From contig NZ_FRCR01000002.1 in assembly GCF_900142995.1 (NCBI RefSeq), positions 169,768 through 233,767 of the forward strand: a DNA stretch of 64,000 nt, read 5' to 3'. Position numbers and translations under genes: made by a program. The notes below the pieces were generated by a model. It made no database searches, had not been told where the DNA came from, and was given only the letters and a program-made list of their open reading frames with translations. Each line of letters starts with the position of its first letter. Position 1 is the stretch's first letter. Below are positions 50,731 through 64,000 of this stretch, in pieces. This DNA is from Caldanaerovirga acetigignens. GTDB lineage: Bacteria > Bacillota > Thermosediminibacteria > Thermosediminibacterales > Thermosediminibacteraceae.

Positions 50731-51108
50731 ATGCCTGTGCAGGTGGGACAAATTGTTGAGGGCAAAGTTACGGGAATAACCAAATTCGGAGCTTTTGTGG
50801 AGCTTCCCGAAGGCGTTACGGGATTGGTGCATATTTCGGAGGTGGCAGAGGGATACGTAAAAGACGTGAGGGATTATCTCAACTACAACGACGTAGTAAA
50901 AGTAAAGGTCATTGCCATATCCGAGGACGGTAGGGTAAGCCTTTCGATTCGGAAGACAAGGGAGAATGCCAAGCCCCGCAGAACTAATGCCATGAGTTTT
51001 GAAGAAAAGCTGGCGAAATTTTTAAAGGAAAGCGAAGAACGCCAAAAGGATTTAAAGAAATACGTGGCAAAGAAGGGGACAAGTGGATATAAGCGCAAAG
51101 CGTATTAA
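50731..51108 (+). CDS. yabR: S1 RNA-binding domain protein YabR
   Basis: A 125-residue protein with one S1 domain (about 3-72: QVGQIVEGKVTGITKFGAFVEL, VHISEVAEGYVKDVRDYL) and a basic C-terminal tail (about 80-125). It binds RNA or ribosomes, exact role unknown. It is the last gene that keeps the Bacillus order; spoIIE, tilS and hpt, which often follow, are replaced here by a Ppx/GppA gene. It has its own promoter and terminator. Confidence 0.93.
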   Translation: MPVQVGQIVEGKVTGITKFGAFVELPEGVTGLVHISEVAEGYVKDVRDYLNYNDVVKVKVIAISEDGRVSLSIRKTRENAKPRRTNAMSFEEKLAKFLKESEERQKDLKKYVAKKGTSGYKRKAY

Positions 51109-51125
51109 AAAGATATTTTGCAGAC

Positions 51126-51152
51126 ATCCAGGGTAAAGACCCTGGATTTTTA
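51126..51152 (+). terminator. terminator after yabR
   Basis: ATCCAGGGT (51126-51134) pairs with ACCCTGGAT (51139-51147), loop AAAG, followed by TTTTAG. Confidence 0.9.
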
Positions 51153-51182
51153 GTTCCATTAGTGAAGACAAGGAGGATTTTT

Positions 51183-52091
51183 ATGAAAGCGGCTGTCATA
51201 GACTTGGGCTCTAATTCTGTGAGGCTTCTCGTTGCAGAGATTGAGGAAGGGAAAATAAACCAAATATTTAAGGATCTGGCGACAACCCGCCTCGGAGCGG
51301 GTGTAGTAAAAAATGGGATGCTTTGGCGGGATTCGATTGAGAAAACTGTATCGGCAGTGGAGGCTTTTAAAAACAAGGCTATGGCTTTCGGCTGCCAGCG
51401 AATAGTTGCTTTTGCAACCAGTGCCGTCCGTGAAGCCAAAAACGGCGGTGAATTTATGCAAGAATTGAAGGAAAGGGTCGGCCTTGAAGTGAGGCTTCTC
51501 TCGGGACGGGAGGAAGCGAAACTTTCGTTCATTGGAGCAAAGGAATCCCTTAAAGTTGAAGGACGGGCTCTGGTCATAGATATAGGGGGAGGCAGCACAG
51601 AATTTGCTTTAGGTGAAAAGGAGATAGAATTGGAAGAGAGCCTGCCGATGGGGGCGGTAAGATGGACGGAGCAATTTTTGAAGTCTGATCCGCCAAAAAA
51701 TGAAGAGATAAAGGCCCTGCAGATGGAAGCAAGGAAGTTGCTCTCAGGCTTTGAAAAAAATTTTAAGAAAGTGAAAGCAGGTGGGGTAAACGCAATTGGC
51801 GTCGGTGGAACTTTTACGTCTCTTTGTGCCATTTTAAAAAAACTAGAGGAATATCACTGGACTAAAGTGCACGGGACTTACCTCGAATACGAAAAGATGG
51901 AAAAAATGACAAAAGAGCTTTGCGGCTTCAACTTAGATCAAAGAAAAAAAATCCCCGGCCTTGCAGCGGAGCGTGCCGACATTATAGCGGCAGGAGCGCT
52001 TATAGCTTTAGAAATAATGAGGTTCCTCGGGCTCAAAACCATCGTCGTAAGCGAGGCGGACTTAATGGAGGGGTTTTTATTGACAAATTAA
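51183..52091 (+). CDS. ppx: exopolyphosphatase / pppGpp phosphohydrolase family
   Basis: A 302-residue ASKHA protein of the Ppx/GppA family, splitting phosphate from polyphosphate or pppGpp. Motifs are AAVIDLGSNSVRLLVAEI at the N-terminus, FATSAVREAKNG, ALVIDIGGGSTEFALG and IGVGGTFTSLCAI. Length fits the short (two-domain) Firmicute type. ATG 51183 follows AGGAGG. It precedes rpoB, whose promoter starts inside the end of this gene. Ppx versus GppA activity cannot be told from sequence. Confidence 0.92.
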   Translation: MKAAVIDLGSNSVRLLVAEIEEGKINQIFKDLATTRLGAGVVKNGMLWRDSIEKTVSAVEAFKNKAMAFGCQRIVAFATSAVREAKNGGEFMQELKERVGLEVRLLSGREEAKLSFIGAKESLKVEGRALVIDIGGGSTEFALGEKEIELEESLPMGAVRWTEQFLKSDPPKNEEIKALQMEARKLLSGFEKNFKKVKAGGVNAIGVGGTFTSLCAILKKLEEYHWTKVHGTYLEYEKMEKMTKELCGFNLDQRKKIPGLAAERADIIAAGALIALEIMRFLGLKTIVVSEADLMEGFLLTN

Positions 52092-52108
52092 CTTCCCTGT
52101 GATATTAT
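52080..52108 (+). promoter_or_regulatory. sigma-A promoter of rpoBC
   Basis: TTGACA (52080-52085), 17-base spacer, TATTAT (52103-52108). The -35 lies in the last codons of the ppx gene. It gives a leader of about 165 bases. Confidence 0.75.
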
Positions 52109-52211
52109 TATAAACTGCACGATTATGGACAAAATTAGTCAAACGGTGCGAGGTTGAATAAAGCAAGCTGAAAATGGTTAATATTATATAGATGAGATGT
52201 GGCGGCAAAAA

Positions 52212-52255
52212 CCAAAAGCAGGTTTAAAGTGAGGGCCTTGCTTTTGGCTATTTTT
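52212..52255 (+). promoter_or_regulatory. attenuator-like hairpin in the rpoB leader
   Basis: CCAAAAGCAGG pairs with CCTTGCTTTTGG (one bulge), followed by CTATTTTTACTTTT, ending just before the rpoB ribosome site. It may be a partial terminator limiting rpoBC. Confidence 0.5.
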
Positions 52256-52281
52256 ACTTTTATAAAGGGGTGAAAAATGGA

Positions 52282-55890
<3,609 letters not shown>

Positions 55891-55912
55891 TCAATGAAGG
55901 GAGAGACGCCCT

Positions 55913-58900
55913 TTGCTTGAGCTGAACTTTTTCGATTCCATAAGGATAGGTCTTGCCTCCCCGGAACAGATAAGAGAATGGTCAAGGGGCGAAGTAAAAA
56001 AGCCCGAAACCATAAACTACAGAACTTTAAAACCGGAAAAGCACGGACTTTTCTGCGAGCGGATATTCGGTCCTGTCAAGGACTGGGAATGTCATTGTGG
56101 CAAATACAAGAGAGTGAAATACAAAGGCGTTATATGCGACCGCTGCGGTGTAGAGGTTACAAAATCCAAAGTGCGCCGCGAGAGGATGGGGCACATTGAA
56201 CTTGCTGCTCCCGTATCCCACATCTGGTTTTTGAAAGGAATACCCAGCAGAATCGGTCTAATGCTCGATATGTCGCCTCGGGCTTTGGAAAAAGTCATAT
56301 ATTTTGCTTCATACATTGTAATCGACCCGGGTAATACTCCTCTTGCTAAGAAACAACTTCTGACCGAAAAAGAATACAGGGAATACAGGGAAAAATACGG
56401 CAACGCATTCAGAGCAGGCATGGGTGCTGAAGCGATAAAAGAATTGCTGCAGGAAATCGATCTGGAAAAACTCGCCAAGGAACTCAGGGCCGAGCTCAAA
56501 GAGGCTAATGGCCAGAAAAAAGTTCGCATTTTAAGAAGGCTTGAAGTGGTGGAAGCTTTCAGGAAATCGGGCAACAGACCTGAGTGGATGATACTTGAGG
56601 TGATACCGGTTATCCCGCCGGACCTCCGGCCGATGGTCCAATTGGATGGAGGGCGCTTTGCCACTTCAGATTTAAACGACCTTTACCGCAGAGTTATAAA
56701 CAGAAACAACAGGTTAAAGAGGCTTTTGGACCTGGGAGCACCTGACATAATAGTTCGCAACGAGAAGAGGATGCTCCAGGAGGCTGTCGACGCGCTCATA
56801 GACAACGGCAGGAGGGGAAGACCTGTAACCGGTCCCGGCAACAGGCCCCTTAAATCGCTGAGCGATATGTTAAAAGGCAAGCAGGGGCGCTTCAGGCAAA
56901 ACCTTTTGGGTAAGCGCGTGGACTATTCGGGCAGGTCGGTAATCGTAGTAGGTCCCGAGCTCAAGCTCTACCAGTGCGGGCTTCCCAAGGAAATGGCATT
57001 GGAGCTTTTCAAACCTTTTGTGATGAAGAAACTGGTGGAGGAAGGATACGCCCACAATATAAAAAGTGCTAAAAGAATGGTGGAGAGGGTAAAACCCGAA
57101 GTGTGGGACGTACTCGAGGATGTCATAAAAGAACATCCGGTGCTTTTAAACAGGGCTCCTACACTTCACCGCCTGGGCATTCAGGCTTTTGAACCGGTGC
57201 TGGTGGAAGGCAGGGCTATCCAGATTCATCCGCTGGTCTGCACCGCATACAATGCCGACTTCGACGGCGACCAGATGGCCGTCCACGTCCCTCTTTCGGC
57301 TGAAGCCCAGGCAGAGGCAAGATTACTTATGCTTTCTACCAACAACATGCTAAAGCCAGCCGATGGAAAGCCAGTAGTCACTCCGACGCAGGATATGGTT
57401 CTGGGCATCTATTACCTCACTATAGAGAGAGACGGCGTAAAAGGCGAAGGTAGGTATTTTTCCTCTCCCGAAGAAGCTGTCTTGGCATATCACATGGGCG
57501 AGGTATCCCTCCATGCCAAAGTCAATGTAAGAGTGACGAGGGAAATCAACGGGAAAAAGTGTTCTAAAATAATAAAGACTACGCCGGGCCGTATAATTTT
57601 CAACGAGTGCATACCCCAGAACCTCGGTTTTGTAGATAGGAGCAAGGAAGAAAATCTCTTTGAGCCGGAACTAAATATGTTGGTCGATAAAGGCAAACTA
57701 GGAGAAATAGTAGACCGCTGCTACAAAAAACACGGAACGACAAAGACCGCTGAAGTGCTCGACAAAATAAAAGAATTAGGTTTTCATTTTGCTACAAAAG
57801 CAGGTATTACCATAGGCATCACCGATATTGAGATACCGGAGGACAAGGAAAAAATCATTTCCGAGGCGGAAGAACAGGTCGACCAGGTAGAACTAATGTA
57901 CAGGCGAGGGCTCATTTCCGACGAAGAACGCTATGAAAAAGTCATCGAGATATGGGCTAATGCCACGGAGAAGGTCACTGAAAGTTTGATGAACAGCCTG
58001 GATAAATTGAACTCGGTCTACATGATGGCTAATTCCGGCGCAAGAGGTAATAAGCAGCAGATAAGACAGTTGGCCGGGATGAGGGGCCTCATGGCCGACA
58101 CAGCTGGGCGCATCATAGACCTGCCGATTAAGGCCAATTTCAGAGAAGGGCTTACCGTGTTGGAATACTTCATATCAACCCATGGCGCAAGAAAAGGGCT
58201 TGCCGATACAGCTTTAAGGACTGCCGATTCTGGTTACCTGACTAGGCGCCTGGTGGATGTAAGCCAAGACGTGATAGTGAGGGAACTGGACTGCGGCACA
58301 ACAGAAGGCGTCACCGTAAGAGCTATAATGGACGGCAAGGAAGTGATAGAAACCTTAAGAGAGCGAATCGATGGCCGTTATGCTCTGGAGGATGTGGTAG
58401 ATCCCAGAACCGGCGAAGTTCTAGTAAGGGCCAACGAAATGATTACCGACGAAATTGCGGATAAGATAGTAGCCGCAGGTATAGAGGAAGTAAAAATCCG
58501 TTCGGTCTTCACCTGCAGGACTCGCCACGGCGTTTGCGCCAAGTGCTACGGGAAAAACCTTGCTACCGGAAAACCTGTAGAAGTAGGTGAAGCGGTGGGG
58601 ATTATAGCAGCCCAGTCCATTGGGGAGCCCGGAACGCAGCTCACTATGAGAACGTTTCACACTGGTGGAATTGCCGGATATGACATAACTCAGGGTCTTC
58701 CGAGGGTAGAAGAATTATTTGAGGCAAGGAGGCCCAAAGGGCAAGCGGTCATTGCAGAAAATGCCGGCATGGTCAGGATTCTGGACACCAAGAAAAAGAG
58801 GGAAGTGGAGGTTGCCGGCGACGACGGAGAAGCCAGGGTTTACCAGATTCCTTATGGAGCAAGGCTGACGGTGGAAAACGGGAGCCGCGTCGAAGCAGGA

Positions 58901-59440
58901 GACCCATTGTGCGAAGGACCCATAAATCCCCACGACATATTGAGAATTAAAGGCGTAGGTGGAGTTCAGGCTTACCTGTTACAGGAAGTGCTTAAGGTCT
59001 ACCGAATGCAGGGAGTGGATATAAACGATAAGCACATTGAAATTATAATCCGACAGATGCTGCGCAAGGTGAAAATAGAGGATCCGGGAGATACAGAGCT
59101 TTTGCCGGGTGAACTAGTAGATATATTTGAATTTGAAGAGATAAATGAGCACGCAAAGCAGGAAGGTAAAAAGCCCGCAGAAGCAAGGAGGGTCCTGTTG
59201 GGCATAACAAAAGCGTCCCTTGCCACTGATTCGTTCTTGTCCGCGGCGTCCTTCCAGGAAACGGCGCGAGTTCTTACGGAAGCGGCCATAAAAGGCAAGA
59301 TTGACCCGCTTATAGGACTTAAAGAGAACGTAATAATAGGGAAACTTATTCCTGCGGGTACTGGAATGAAGCGCTACAGGAACATCAAAATAAACGTAGA
59401 GGGGCAGGGGCAAGAAAATCAATCTACGAACCAACAGTAA
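55913..59440 (+). CDS. rpoC: RNA polymerase beta' subunit
   Basis: The beta' subunit, 1175 residues. The N-terminal zinc site has C60, C62, C75 and C78. The catalytic NADFDGD is at about 447-453 with the three Mg-binding Asp. The second Cys cluster is [13 protein letters not shown], and the trigger-loop area [19 protein letters not shown] is intact. TTG 55913 gives the standard [20 protein letters not shown] start. It lies 22 bases after rpoB. Confidence 0.97.
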   Translation: MLELNFFDSIRIGLASPEQIREWSRGEVKKPETINYRTLKPEKHGLFCERIFGPVKDWECHCGKYKRVKYKGVICDRCGVEVTKSKVRRERMGHIELAAPVSHIWFLKGIPSRIGLMLDMSPRALEKVIYFASYIVIDPGNTPLAKKQLLTEKEYREYREKYGNAFRAGMGAEAIKELLQEIDLEKLAKELRAELKEANGQKKVRILRRLEVVEAFRKSGNRPEWMILEVIPVIPPDLRPMVQLDGGRFATSDLNDLYRRVINRNNRLKRLLDLGAPDIIVRNEKRMLQEAVDALIDNGRRGRPVTGPGNRPLKSLSDMLKGKQGRFRQNLLGKRVDYSGRSVIVVGPELKLYQCGLPKEMALELFKPFVMKKLVEEGYAHNIKSAKRMVERVKPEVWDVLEDVIKEHPVLLNRAPTLHRLGIQAFEPVLVEGRAIQIHPLVCTAYNADFDGDQMAVHVPLSAEAQAEARLLMLSTNNMLKPADGKPVVTPTQDMVLGIYYLTIERDGVKGEGRYFSSPEEAVLAYHMGEVSLHAKVNVRVTREINGKKCSKIIKTTPGRIIFNECIPQNLGFVDRSKEENLFEPELNMLVDKGKLGEIVDRCYKKHGTTKTAEVLDKIKELGFHFATKAGITIGITDIEIPEDKEKIISEAEEQVDQVELMYRRGLISDEERYEKVIEIWANATEKVTESLMNSLDKLNSVYMMANSGARGNKQQIRQLAGMRGLMADTAGRIIDLPIKANFREGLTVLEYFISTHGARKGLADTALRTADSGYLTRRLVDVSQDVIVRELDCGTTEGVTVRAIMDGKEVIETLRERIDGRYALEDVVDPRTGEVLVRANEMITDEIADKIVAAGIEEVKIRSVFTCRTRHGVCAKCYGKNLATGKPVEVGEAVGIIAAQSIGEPGTQLTMRTFHTGGIAGYDITQGLPRVEELFEARRPKGQAVIAENAGMVRILDTKKKREVEVAGDDGEARVYQIPYGARLTVENGSRVEAGDPLCEGPINPHDILRIKGVGGVQAYLLQEVLKVYRMQGVDINDKHIEIIIRQMLRKVKIEDPGDTELLPGELVDIFEFEEINEHAKQEGKKPAEARRVLLGITKASLATDSFLSAASFQETARVLTEAAIKGKIDPLIGLKENVIIGKLIPAGTGMKRYRNIKINVEGQGQENQSTNQQ

Positions 59441-59447
59441 AACTTTA

Positions 59448-59476
59448 TTGACACTTACTTTTGATAATGCTAAAAT
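59448..59476 (+). promoter_or_regulatory. sigma-A promoter after rpoC
   Basis: TTGACA (59448-59453), 17-base spacer, TAAAAT (59471-59476), serving the L7Ae-like gene and perhaps the str operon. Confidence 0.65.
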
Positions 59477-59530
59477 ATATAGGTGCGTGCTCAAGCTTTA
59501 AAATAGCGACAAGCTTGAGGAGGGCATGGA

Positions 59531-59782
59531 ATGCTTAGTAAATTGAAAAGCGCCCCCAAGAAAACTGTAGGGACCAAACAAACACTGAAAGCTGTAGAAA
59601 AAGGACAGGCATCTGTGGTGTTCATTGCTGAAGACGCGGAGGAGCACGTAGTTGCCGGGCTGAAAGAACTATGTAGGGCTAAAGGCATCGAAATAGTGCC
59701 TGTAGCTACTATGAAGGAACTGGGGGAGGCGTGTGGCATCGACGTAGGGGCAGCATCGGCTGCGATATTAAATCAACAATAG
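59531..59782 (+). CDS. L7Ae-family ribosomal protein (YbxF-like)
   Basis: An 83-residue L7Ae/L30e-fold RNA-binding protein, in the place held by ybxF (between rpoC and rpsL) in Bacillus. [24 protein letters not shown] is the family core; it likely binds kink-turn RNA. ATG 59531 follows TTGAGGAGGG. It has its own promoter and terminator. Confidence 0.92.
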   Translation: MLSKLKSAPKKTVGTKQTLKAVEKGQASVVFIAEDAEEHVVAGLKELCRAKGIEIVPVATMKELGEACGIDVGAASAAILNQQ

Positions 59783-59791
59783 AAAACGGAA

Positions 59792-59820
59792 AATGCCCCT
59801 ATTATGGGGCATTCTTTTTT
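59792..59820 (+). terminator. terminator after the L7Ae-like gene
   Basis: AATGCCCC (59792-59799) pairs with GGGGCATT (59806-59813), then CTTTTTT. Readthrough would be needed for rpsL unless it has a promoter not seen here. Confidence 0.85.
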
Positions 59821-59849
59821 GCAGAATTGCTTGGGAAGGAGGTGTAACG

Positions 59850-60224
59850 ATGCCGACAATAAACCAGTTGGTGAGGAAAGGAAGGAAAAAGGTTGTTTCC
59901 AAATCTAAATCTCCTGCATTGAGAGGATGTCCTCAGAAGCGTGGAGTGTGTACCGTTGTAAAGACCACGACACCTAAAAAGCCCAACTCAGCCTTGAGGA
60001 AGATAGCAAGGGTAAGGCTTACCAATGGTATGGAAGTTACAGCTTATATTCCGGGCATAGGTCACAACCTCCAGGAACACTCCGTGGTTTTGGTAAGAGG
60101 CGGCAGGGTAAAGGACTTACCTGGTGTAAGGTACCACATCATCCGCGGCGCATTAGATGCTGCAGGAGTCGCCAACAGGAGACAGGGTCGCTCCCTTTAC
60201 GGGGCTAAAAGGCCGAAGTCTTAA
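59850..60224 (+). CDS. rpsL: 30S ribosomal protein S12
   Basis: S12, 124 residues, at the decoding centre of the small subunit. The highly conserved [11 protein letters not shown] (Lys 43 and 44) and [11 protein letters not shown] are present; the Lys residues linked to streptomycin response are wild type. ATG 59850 follows GGAAGGAGGTG. First gene of the str operon here. Confidence 0.98.
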   Translation: MPTINQLVRKGRKKVVSKSKSPALRGCPQKRGVCTVVKTTTPKKPNSALRKIARVRLTNGMEVTAYIPGIGHNLQEHSVVLVRGGRVKDLPGVRYHIIRGALDAAGVANRRQGRSLYGAKRPKS

Positions 60225-60242
60225 TTGAAAGGAGGGAAGAGG

Positions 60243-60716
60243 ATGCCGAGAAAAGGTCATGTCGTTCGAAGAGATGTGCCAGAAGATCCCATCTACAAGA
60301 GCAAGTTAGTGACTAAGCTCATTAATAAACTAATGTACGATGGGAAAAAGAGCATCGCTCAAAAGGCATGCTACAGAGCTTTTGAGATAATCCGCGAAAA
60401 AACAGGAAAGGATCCATTGGAAGTTTTCCATGAAGCGTTGAAAAACGTGATGCCGGTCCTTGAGGTTAGACCTCGTAGGGTAGGCGGTGCTACCTACCAG
60501 GTGCCTATAGAAGTGCCCGAGCACAGGCGAATTTCTTTAGGTATTCGTTGGCTCGTGGAGTATGCCCGCGAGCGCAATGACAAGAAGACTATCCAAGAAA
60601 AATTAGCCGCAGAGATAATGGATGCTGCCAACGGGACGGGCGGTGCGGTGAAGAAGAAGGACGAAACTCATAGGATGGCTGAAGCCAACAGGGCTTTTGC
60701 CCACTACCGGTGGTAA
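60243..60716 (+). CDS. rpsG: 30S ribosomal protein S7
   Basis: S7, 157 residues, which binds the 3' domain of 16S rRNA and nucleates its folding. The start [18 protein letters not shown], the [14 protein letters not shown] beta ribbon and the C-terminal NRAFAHYRW are standard. ATG 60243 follows AAAGGAGGG, 18 bases after rpsL. Confidence 0.98.
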   Translation: MPRKGHVVRRDVPEDPIYKSKLVTKLINKLMYDGKKSIAQKACYRAFEIIREKTGKDPLEVFHEALKNVMPVLEVRPRRVGGATYQVPIEVPEHRRISLGIRWLVEYARERNDKKTIQEKLAAEIMDAANGTGGAVKKKDETHRMAEANRAFAHYRW

Positions 60717-60769
60717 TACGAGCTATTGTGGGTCTTTTTTGCCATTTTATACAGAAAGGGGTGTAGCAA

Positions 60770-62836
60770 ATGCCTAGACAGATTCCGCTGAACAGATTGA
60801 GGAATATAGGTATAATGGCTCATATAGACGCCGGGAAGACCACTACCACCGAAAGAATCCTCTTTTACACTGGGAAAGTGCATAAACTTGGCGAAGTTCA
60901 CGAAGGTACCGCTACAATGGACTGGATGGTGCAGGAACAGGAAAGGGGCATAACTATAACTTCGGCTTCCACGACCTGCTACTGGAAGGATCACCAGATT
61001 AATATCATAGATACGCCAGGCCACGTGGATTTCACCGTAGAAGTAGAGCGGTCCCTGCGCGTGCTTGATGGGGCTGTGGCGGTTTTCTGCGCAAAAGGCG
61101 GTGTTGAACCCCAGTCCGAGACTGTATGGCGGCAGGCGGATAAGTACCATGTTCCGCGGATAGCGTATGTGAACAAGATGGATATAATCGGTGCTGACTT
61201 TTATAATGTTGTAAAACAGATTAAGGAAAGATTAGGGGCGAATCCTGTACCGATACAGGTGCCTATAGGGTGCGAGAATGAATTCAGAGGAATAGTGGAC
61301 CTCGTCGGTATGAGGGCTTATATCTATACTAACGATTTGGGGACGGATATTCAGGTTACAGAAATCCCCGAAGATATTAAAGAAAAAGCGGAAGAATACA
61401 GGGAAAAGTTGCTCGAATCCGTCTCGGATCTAGACGAGGCCATTATGGAGAAGTTTCTGGAAGGCGAAGAAATATCGGAAGAAGAAATAAAAGCAGCCCT
61501 AAGAAAAGCGTGTGTAGAAGTAAGAGCCGTTCCGGTGCTTTGCGGTTCTTCCTACAGGAATAAAGGTGTCCAGCTCCTTTTAGACGCAATAATCGACTAC
61601 TTGCCTTCACCTCTTGACATACCTCCGGTAAAAGGAGTGGATCCCGCAACCGGTGAAGAAATCGAAAGGATAGCTAGCGACGACGAAGCTTTTTCAGCTC
61701 TGGCATTCAAAATTATGAGCGACCCGTATGTGGGCAAATTGACCTATTTCAGGATTTATTCCGGAACTTTGAAGGCGGGTTCTTACGTGTATAACTCTAC
61801 GAAAAATAAGAAGGAAAGAATAGGCAGGATTTTGAGGATGCATGCAAACCACAGGCAGGAAATGGAAGAGGCTATGACGGGAGAAATCGTTGCGACCGTC
61901 GGTTTGAAGGATACCACTACGGGCGACACACTGTGTGCCGAAGAAAAGCCCATAATTCTGGAATCCATGCAGTTCCCAGAACCGGTTATTTCAGTAGCTA
62001 TTGAGCCGAAAACCAAGGCAGATCAAGAAAAGATGAGTATTGCGCTTCAGAGACTGGCTGAAGAGGACCCAACCTTTAGAACTTACACAGATCCGGAGAC
62101 CGGCCAGACCATTATTTCAGGTATGGGAGAACTGCACCTTGAAATAATAGTTGACAGGATGTTTAGGGAGTTTAAGGTTCAGGCCAACGTAGGCAGACCC
62201 CAGGTGGCCTATAAAGAAACCATCAGGAAATCCGTCAAGGCAGAAGGTAAGTACATCCGCCAGACCGGAGGCCGCGGCCAATACGGTCACGTGTGGCTTG
62301 AAATCGAGCCTCTTGAACCCGGAAAAGGCTATGAGTTCGTCAATAAGATCGTCGGCGGCGTAATTCCTAAAGAATATATACCGGCAGTAGATGCAGGTGT
62401 TCGTGAAGCCATGCAAAACGGAGTCCTTGCCGGTTATCCGGTAGTGGATGTAAAAGTAACGCTGTTTGATGGTTCATACCATGAAGTTGACTCTTCGGAA
62501 ATGGCATTCAAAATAGCAGGTTCGGTAGCCTTCAAGGAAGCAATGAAGAAAGCGGATCCGGTGCTTTTAGAGCCGATAATGAAAGTTGAGGTAGTGGTGC
62601 CCGAAGAATACATGGGTGATGTCATAGGCGACCTGAATTCCAGAAGGGGGCACATAGAAGGCGTCGAAATGCGGGGCAACGTTCAGGTCATAAGAGGTTA
62701 CGTGCCGCTTGCTGAGATGTTTGGATATGCTACTGACCTCAGGTCCAAGACGCAGGGCCGAGGCACGTACACCATGCAGTTCTCGCACTACGCCGAGGTG
62801 CCCAAAAATATTGCAGAAACCATTATCAACAAATAA
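60770..62836 (+). CDS. fusA: elongation factor G
   Basis: EF-G, 688 residues, the GTPase that moves tRNA and mRNA on the ribosome. The P-loop [15 protein letters not shown], switch 2 DTPGHVDF and NKMD motifs are intact. The domain IV loop region with [12 protein letters not shown] and the C-terminal [19 protein letters not shown] are conserved. ATG follows AAAGGGGTG. It precedes tuf by 20 bases, as in the standard str operon. Confidence 0.98.
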   Translation: MPRQIPLNRLRNIGIMAHIDAGKTTTTERILFYTGKVHKLGEVHEGTATMDWMVQEQERGITITSASTTCYWKDHQINIIDTPGHVDFTVEVERSLRVLDGAVAVFCAKGGVEPQSETVWRQADKYHVPRIAYVNKMDIIGADFYNVVKQIKERLGANPVPIQVPIGCENEFRGIVDLVGMRAYIYTNDLGTDIQVTEIPEDIKEKAEEYREKLLESVSDLDEAIMEKFLEGEEISEEEIKAALRKACVEVRAVPVLCGSSYRNKGVQLLLDAIIDYLPSPLDIPPVKGVDPATGEEIERIASDDEAFSALAFKIMSDPYVGKLTYFRIYSGTLKAGSYVYNSTKNKKERIGRILRMHANHRQEMEEAMTGEIVATVGLKDTTTGDTLCAEEKPIILESMQFPEPVISVAIEPKTKADQEKMSIALQRLAEEDPTFRTYTDPETGQTIISGMGELHLEIIVDRMFREFKVQANVGRPQVAYKETIRKSVKAEGKYIRQTGGRGQYGHVWLEIEPLEPGKGYEFVNKIVGGVIPKEYIPAVDAGVREAMQNGVLAGYPVVDVKVTLFDGSYHEVDSSEMAFKIAGSVAFKEAMKKADPVLLEPIMKVEVVVPEEYMGDVIGDLNSRRGHIEGVEMRGNVQVIRGYVPLAEMFGYATDLRSKTQGRGTYTMQFSHYAEVPKNIAETIINK

Positions 62837-62856
62837 TCTGAAAAGGAGGAAAAGCG

Positions 62857-64000
62857 ATGGCAAAGCAAAAATTTGAGAGGAAGAAGCCTCACGTAAACGT
62901 AGGCACGATAGGTCACGTAGACCACGGGAAGACCACATTGACAGCGGCGATAACGAGGGTTTTGTCGACCGCTGGATTTGCGAACTTTGTAGCTTACGAC
63001 CAAATAGACAAGGCGCCCGAGGAGAGGGAGCGCGGAATAACGATAGCGACGGCGCACGTGGAATACGAGACTGAAAAGAGGCACTACGCCCACGTGGATT
63101 GTCCGGGGCATGCCGACTACGTAAAGAACATGATAACAGGGGCGGCGCAGATGGACGGTGCGATACTGGTGGTATCGGCGGCTGACGGGCCGATGCCCCA
63201 GACGAGGGAGCACATCCTGCTGGCGAGGCAGGTAGGGGTGCCGTATATAGTGGTATTCATGAACAAGGTGGACATGGTGGACGATCCGGAGCTTTTGGAA
63301 CTTGTGGAGATGGAAGTGAGGGAGCTACTTTCCACGTATGAATTTCCTGGGGATGAAGTGCCGGTGATAGCAGGTTCAGCGTTGAAGGCGTTAGAGTGCG
63401 GGTGCGGCAAGAGGGAGTGCGAATGGTGCGGCAAGATATGGGCTTTGATGGACGCGGTAGACGAATATATACCGACGCCGCAGCGGGATGCTGACAAGCC
63501 GTTCCTGATGCCGATAGAGGACGTATTTTCCATAACAGGCCGTGGGACGGTAGTGACGGGGAGAGTAGAGAGAGGGACATTGAAAGTAGGAGACGAAGTA
63601 GAGATAGTGGGACTTTCACCGGAGAAGAAGAAGACGGTAGTGACAGGAGTAGAGATGTTCCGGAAGGTATTGGACCAGGCGGTAGCAGGGGACAACATAG
63701 GAGCGCTGCTTCGCGGCATAGACAAGAACGAAGTAGAGAGGGGCATGGTAATAGCAAAACCTGGGAGTGTGCATCCGCACACGAAGTTTAAGGGACAGGT
63801 ATACGTTTTGAAGAAGGAAGAAGGGGGAAGGCACACGCCGTTTTTCAACGGATACAGGCCGCAGTTTTACTTTAGGACGACGGACGTGACAGGGGTAATA
63901 AAGTTACCGGAAGGCACGGAGATGGTAATGCCCGGGGACAACATTGTAATGGAGATAGAGCTGATAGCGCCGATAGCGATGGAAGAAGGCCTTCGTTTTG
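62857..64000 (+). CDS. tuf: elongation factor Tu, 5' part
   Basis: EF-Tu, the GTPase that brings aminoacyl-tRNA to the ribosome, cut by the window end after about 381 codons of an expected 400. P-loop [17 protein letters not shown] and NKVD are intact. Between the G domain end and domain II is an insertion with C181-x-C183-x4-C188-x2-C191 ([13 protein letters not shown]), replacing the short charged link of Bacillus EF-Tu. The four Cys could bind a metal. ATG 62857 follows AAAGGAGGA. Confidence 0.97.
   Translation, partial: MAKQKFERKKPHVNVGTIGHVDHGKTTLTAAITRVLSTAGFANFVAYDQIDKAPEERERGITIATAHVEYETEKRHYAHVDCPGHADYVKNMITGAAQMDGAILVVSAADGPMPQTREHILLARQVGVPYIVVFMNKVDMVDDPELLELVEMEVRELLSTYEFPGDEVPVIAGSALKALECGCGKRECEWCGKIWALMDAVDEYIPTPQRDADKPFLMPIEDVFSITGRGTVVTGRVERGTLKVGDEVEIVGLSPEKKKTVVTGVEMFRKVLDQAVAGDNIGALLRGIDKNEVERGMVIAKPGSVHPHTKFKGQVYVLKKEEGGRHTPFFNGYRPQFYFRTTDVTGVIKLPEGTEMVMPGDNIVMEIELIAPIAMEEGLRF

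Noticed and set aside
52212..52255. The rpoB leader hairpin as a full terminator of the ppx gene
   Set aside because: A promoter lies upstream of it and the T run is broken, so partial attenuation of rpoBC is more likely than a simple gene end.

Overview
This window looks like the chromosome of a thermophilic, anaerobic, spore-forming, low-to-mid GC Firmicute of the Thermosediminibacter / Tepidanaerobacter / Thermoanaerobacterales type. The evidence is a set of sporulation genes (spoVG, spoVT, spoVB-like, yabP, yabQ, a SpoIID-like gene, a GerMN lipoprotein), strong AGGAGG ribosome sites with frequent TTG and GTG starts, sigma-H-like promoters, a T-box leader, an acetogen-style corrinoid methyltransferase cluster and a likely selenoprotein. 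This placement is inference from gene content; no rRNA or tRNA gene was seen. Nearly all genes lie on the + strand.

Layout. (1) 1-4.1 kb: the 3' end of a SPOCS/LysM coat-type gene, then cphB-cphA for cyanophycin turnover. (2) 4.1-11.4 kb: ispE - GntR regulator - nucleotidyltransferase - purR - spoVG - glmU - prs - rplY(ctc) - pth, a block known from many Firmicutes. (3) 11.4-40.5 kb: about 29 kb of accessory genes sitting where pth is often close to mfd. It holds a GH130 enzyme, the mannitol PTS operon (mtlA-R-F-D) with two MtlR-like operators, a hidden UGA-containing selenoprotein gene, a triple-HTH regulator, thioredoxin, a zinc ABC transporter with Zur and a Zur-like box, a tryptophan T-box with a TrpP transporter, YlmH, PlsC, a HAD protein, a cytosolic chemoreceptor, a formate channel with FchA, and a corrinoid methyltransferase cluster (three UroD-like paralogs, one corrinoid protein, an MFS transporter, a reductive activator). 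It ends with dnaE and a small membrane protein. (4) 40.6-51.1 kb: mfd - spoVT - (pckA remnant, - strand) - spoVB-like - mazG - hup - SpoIID-like - yabP - yabQ - divIC - yabR, close to the Bacillus order. (5) 51.2-64 kb: a Ppx/GppA phosphatase followed by rpoB - rpoC - L7Ae-like - rpsL - rpsG - fusA - tuf, with tuf cut by the window end.

How it works together. The strongest candidate for an undescribed system is the 27.5-36.8 kb cluster. A formate/nitrite channel and a methenyl-THF cyclohydrolase lie directly upstream, on the same strand, of methyltransferase 1, the corrinoid protein and methyltransferase 2. The MFS gene, methyltransferase 3 and a ferredoxin-type ASKHA activator follow. I infer that it demethylates an unknown methylated compound into the folate C1 pool with formate as a possible outlet. 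The second notable item is a 94-residue protein with an in-frame UGA inside a U-x-x-C motif, which ordinary gene calling would miss. Other points are a degraded pckA with its ATP-binding centre deleted, three sigma-H-like promoters with identical geometry, and a four-cysteine insertion in EF-Tu.
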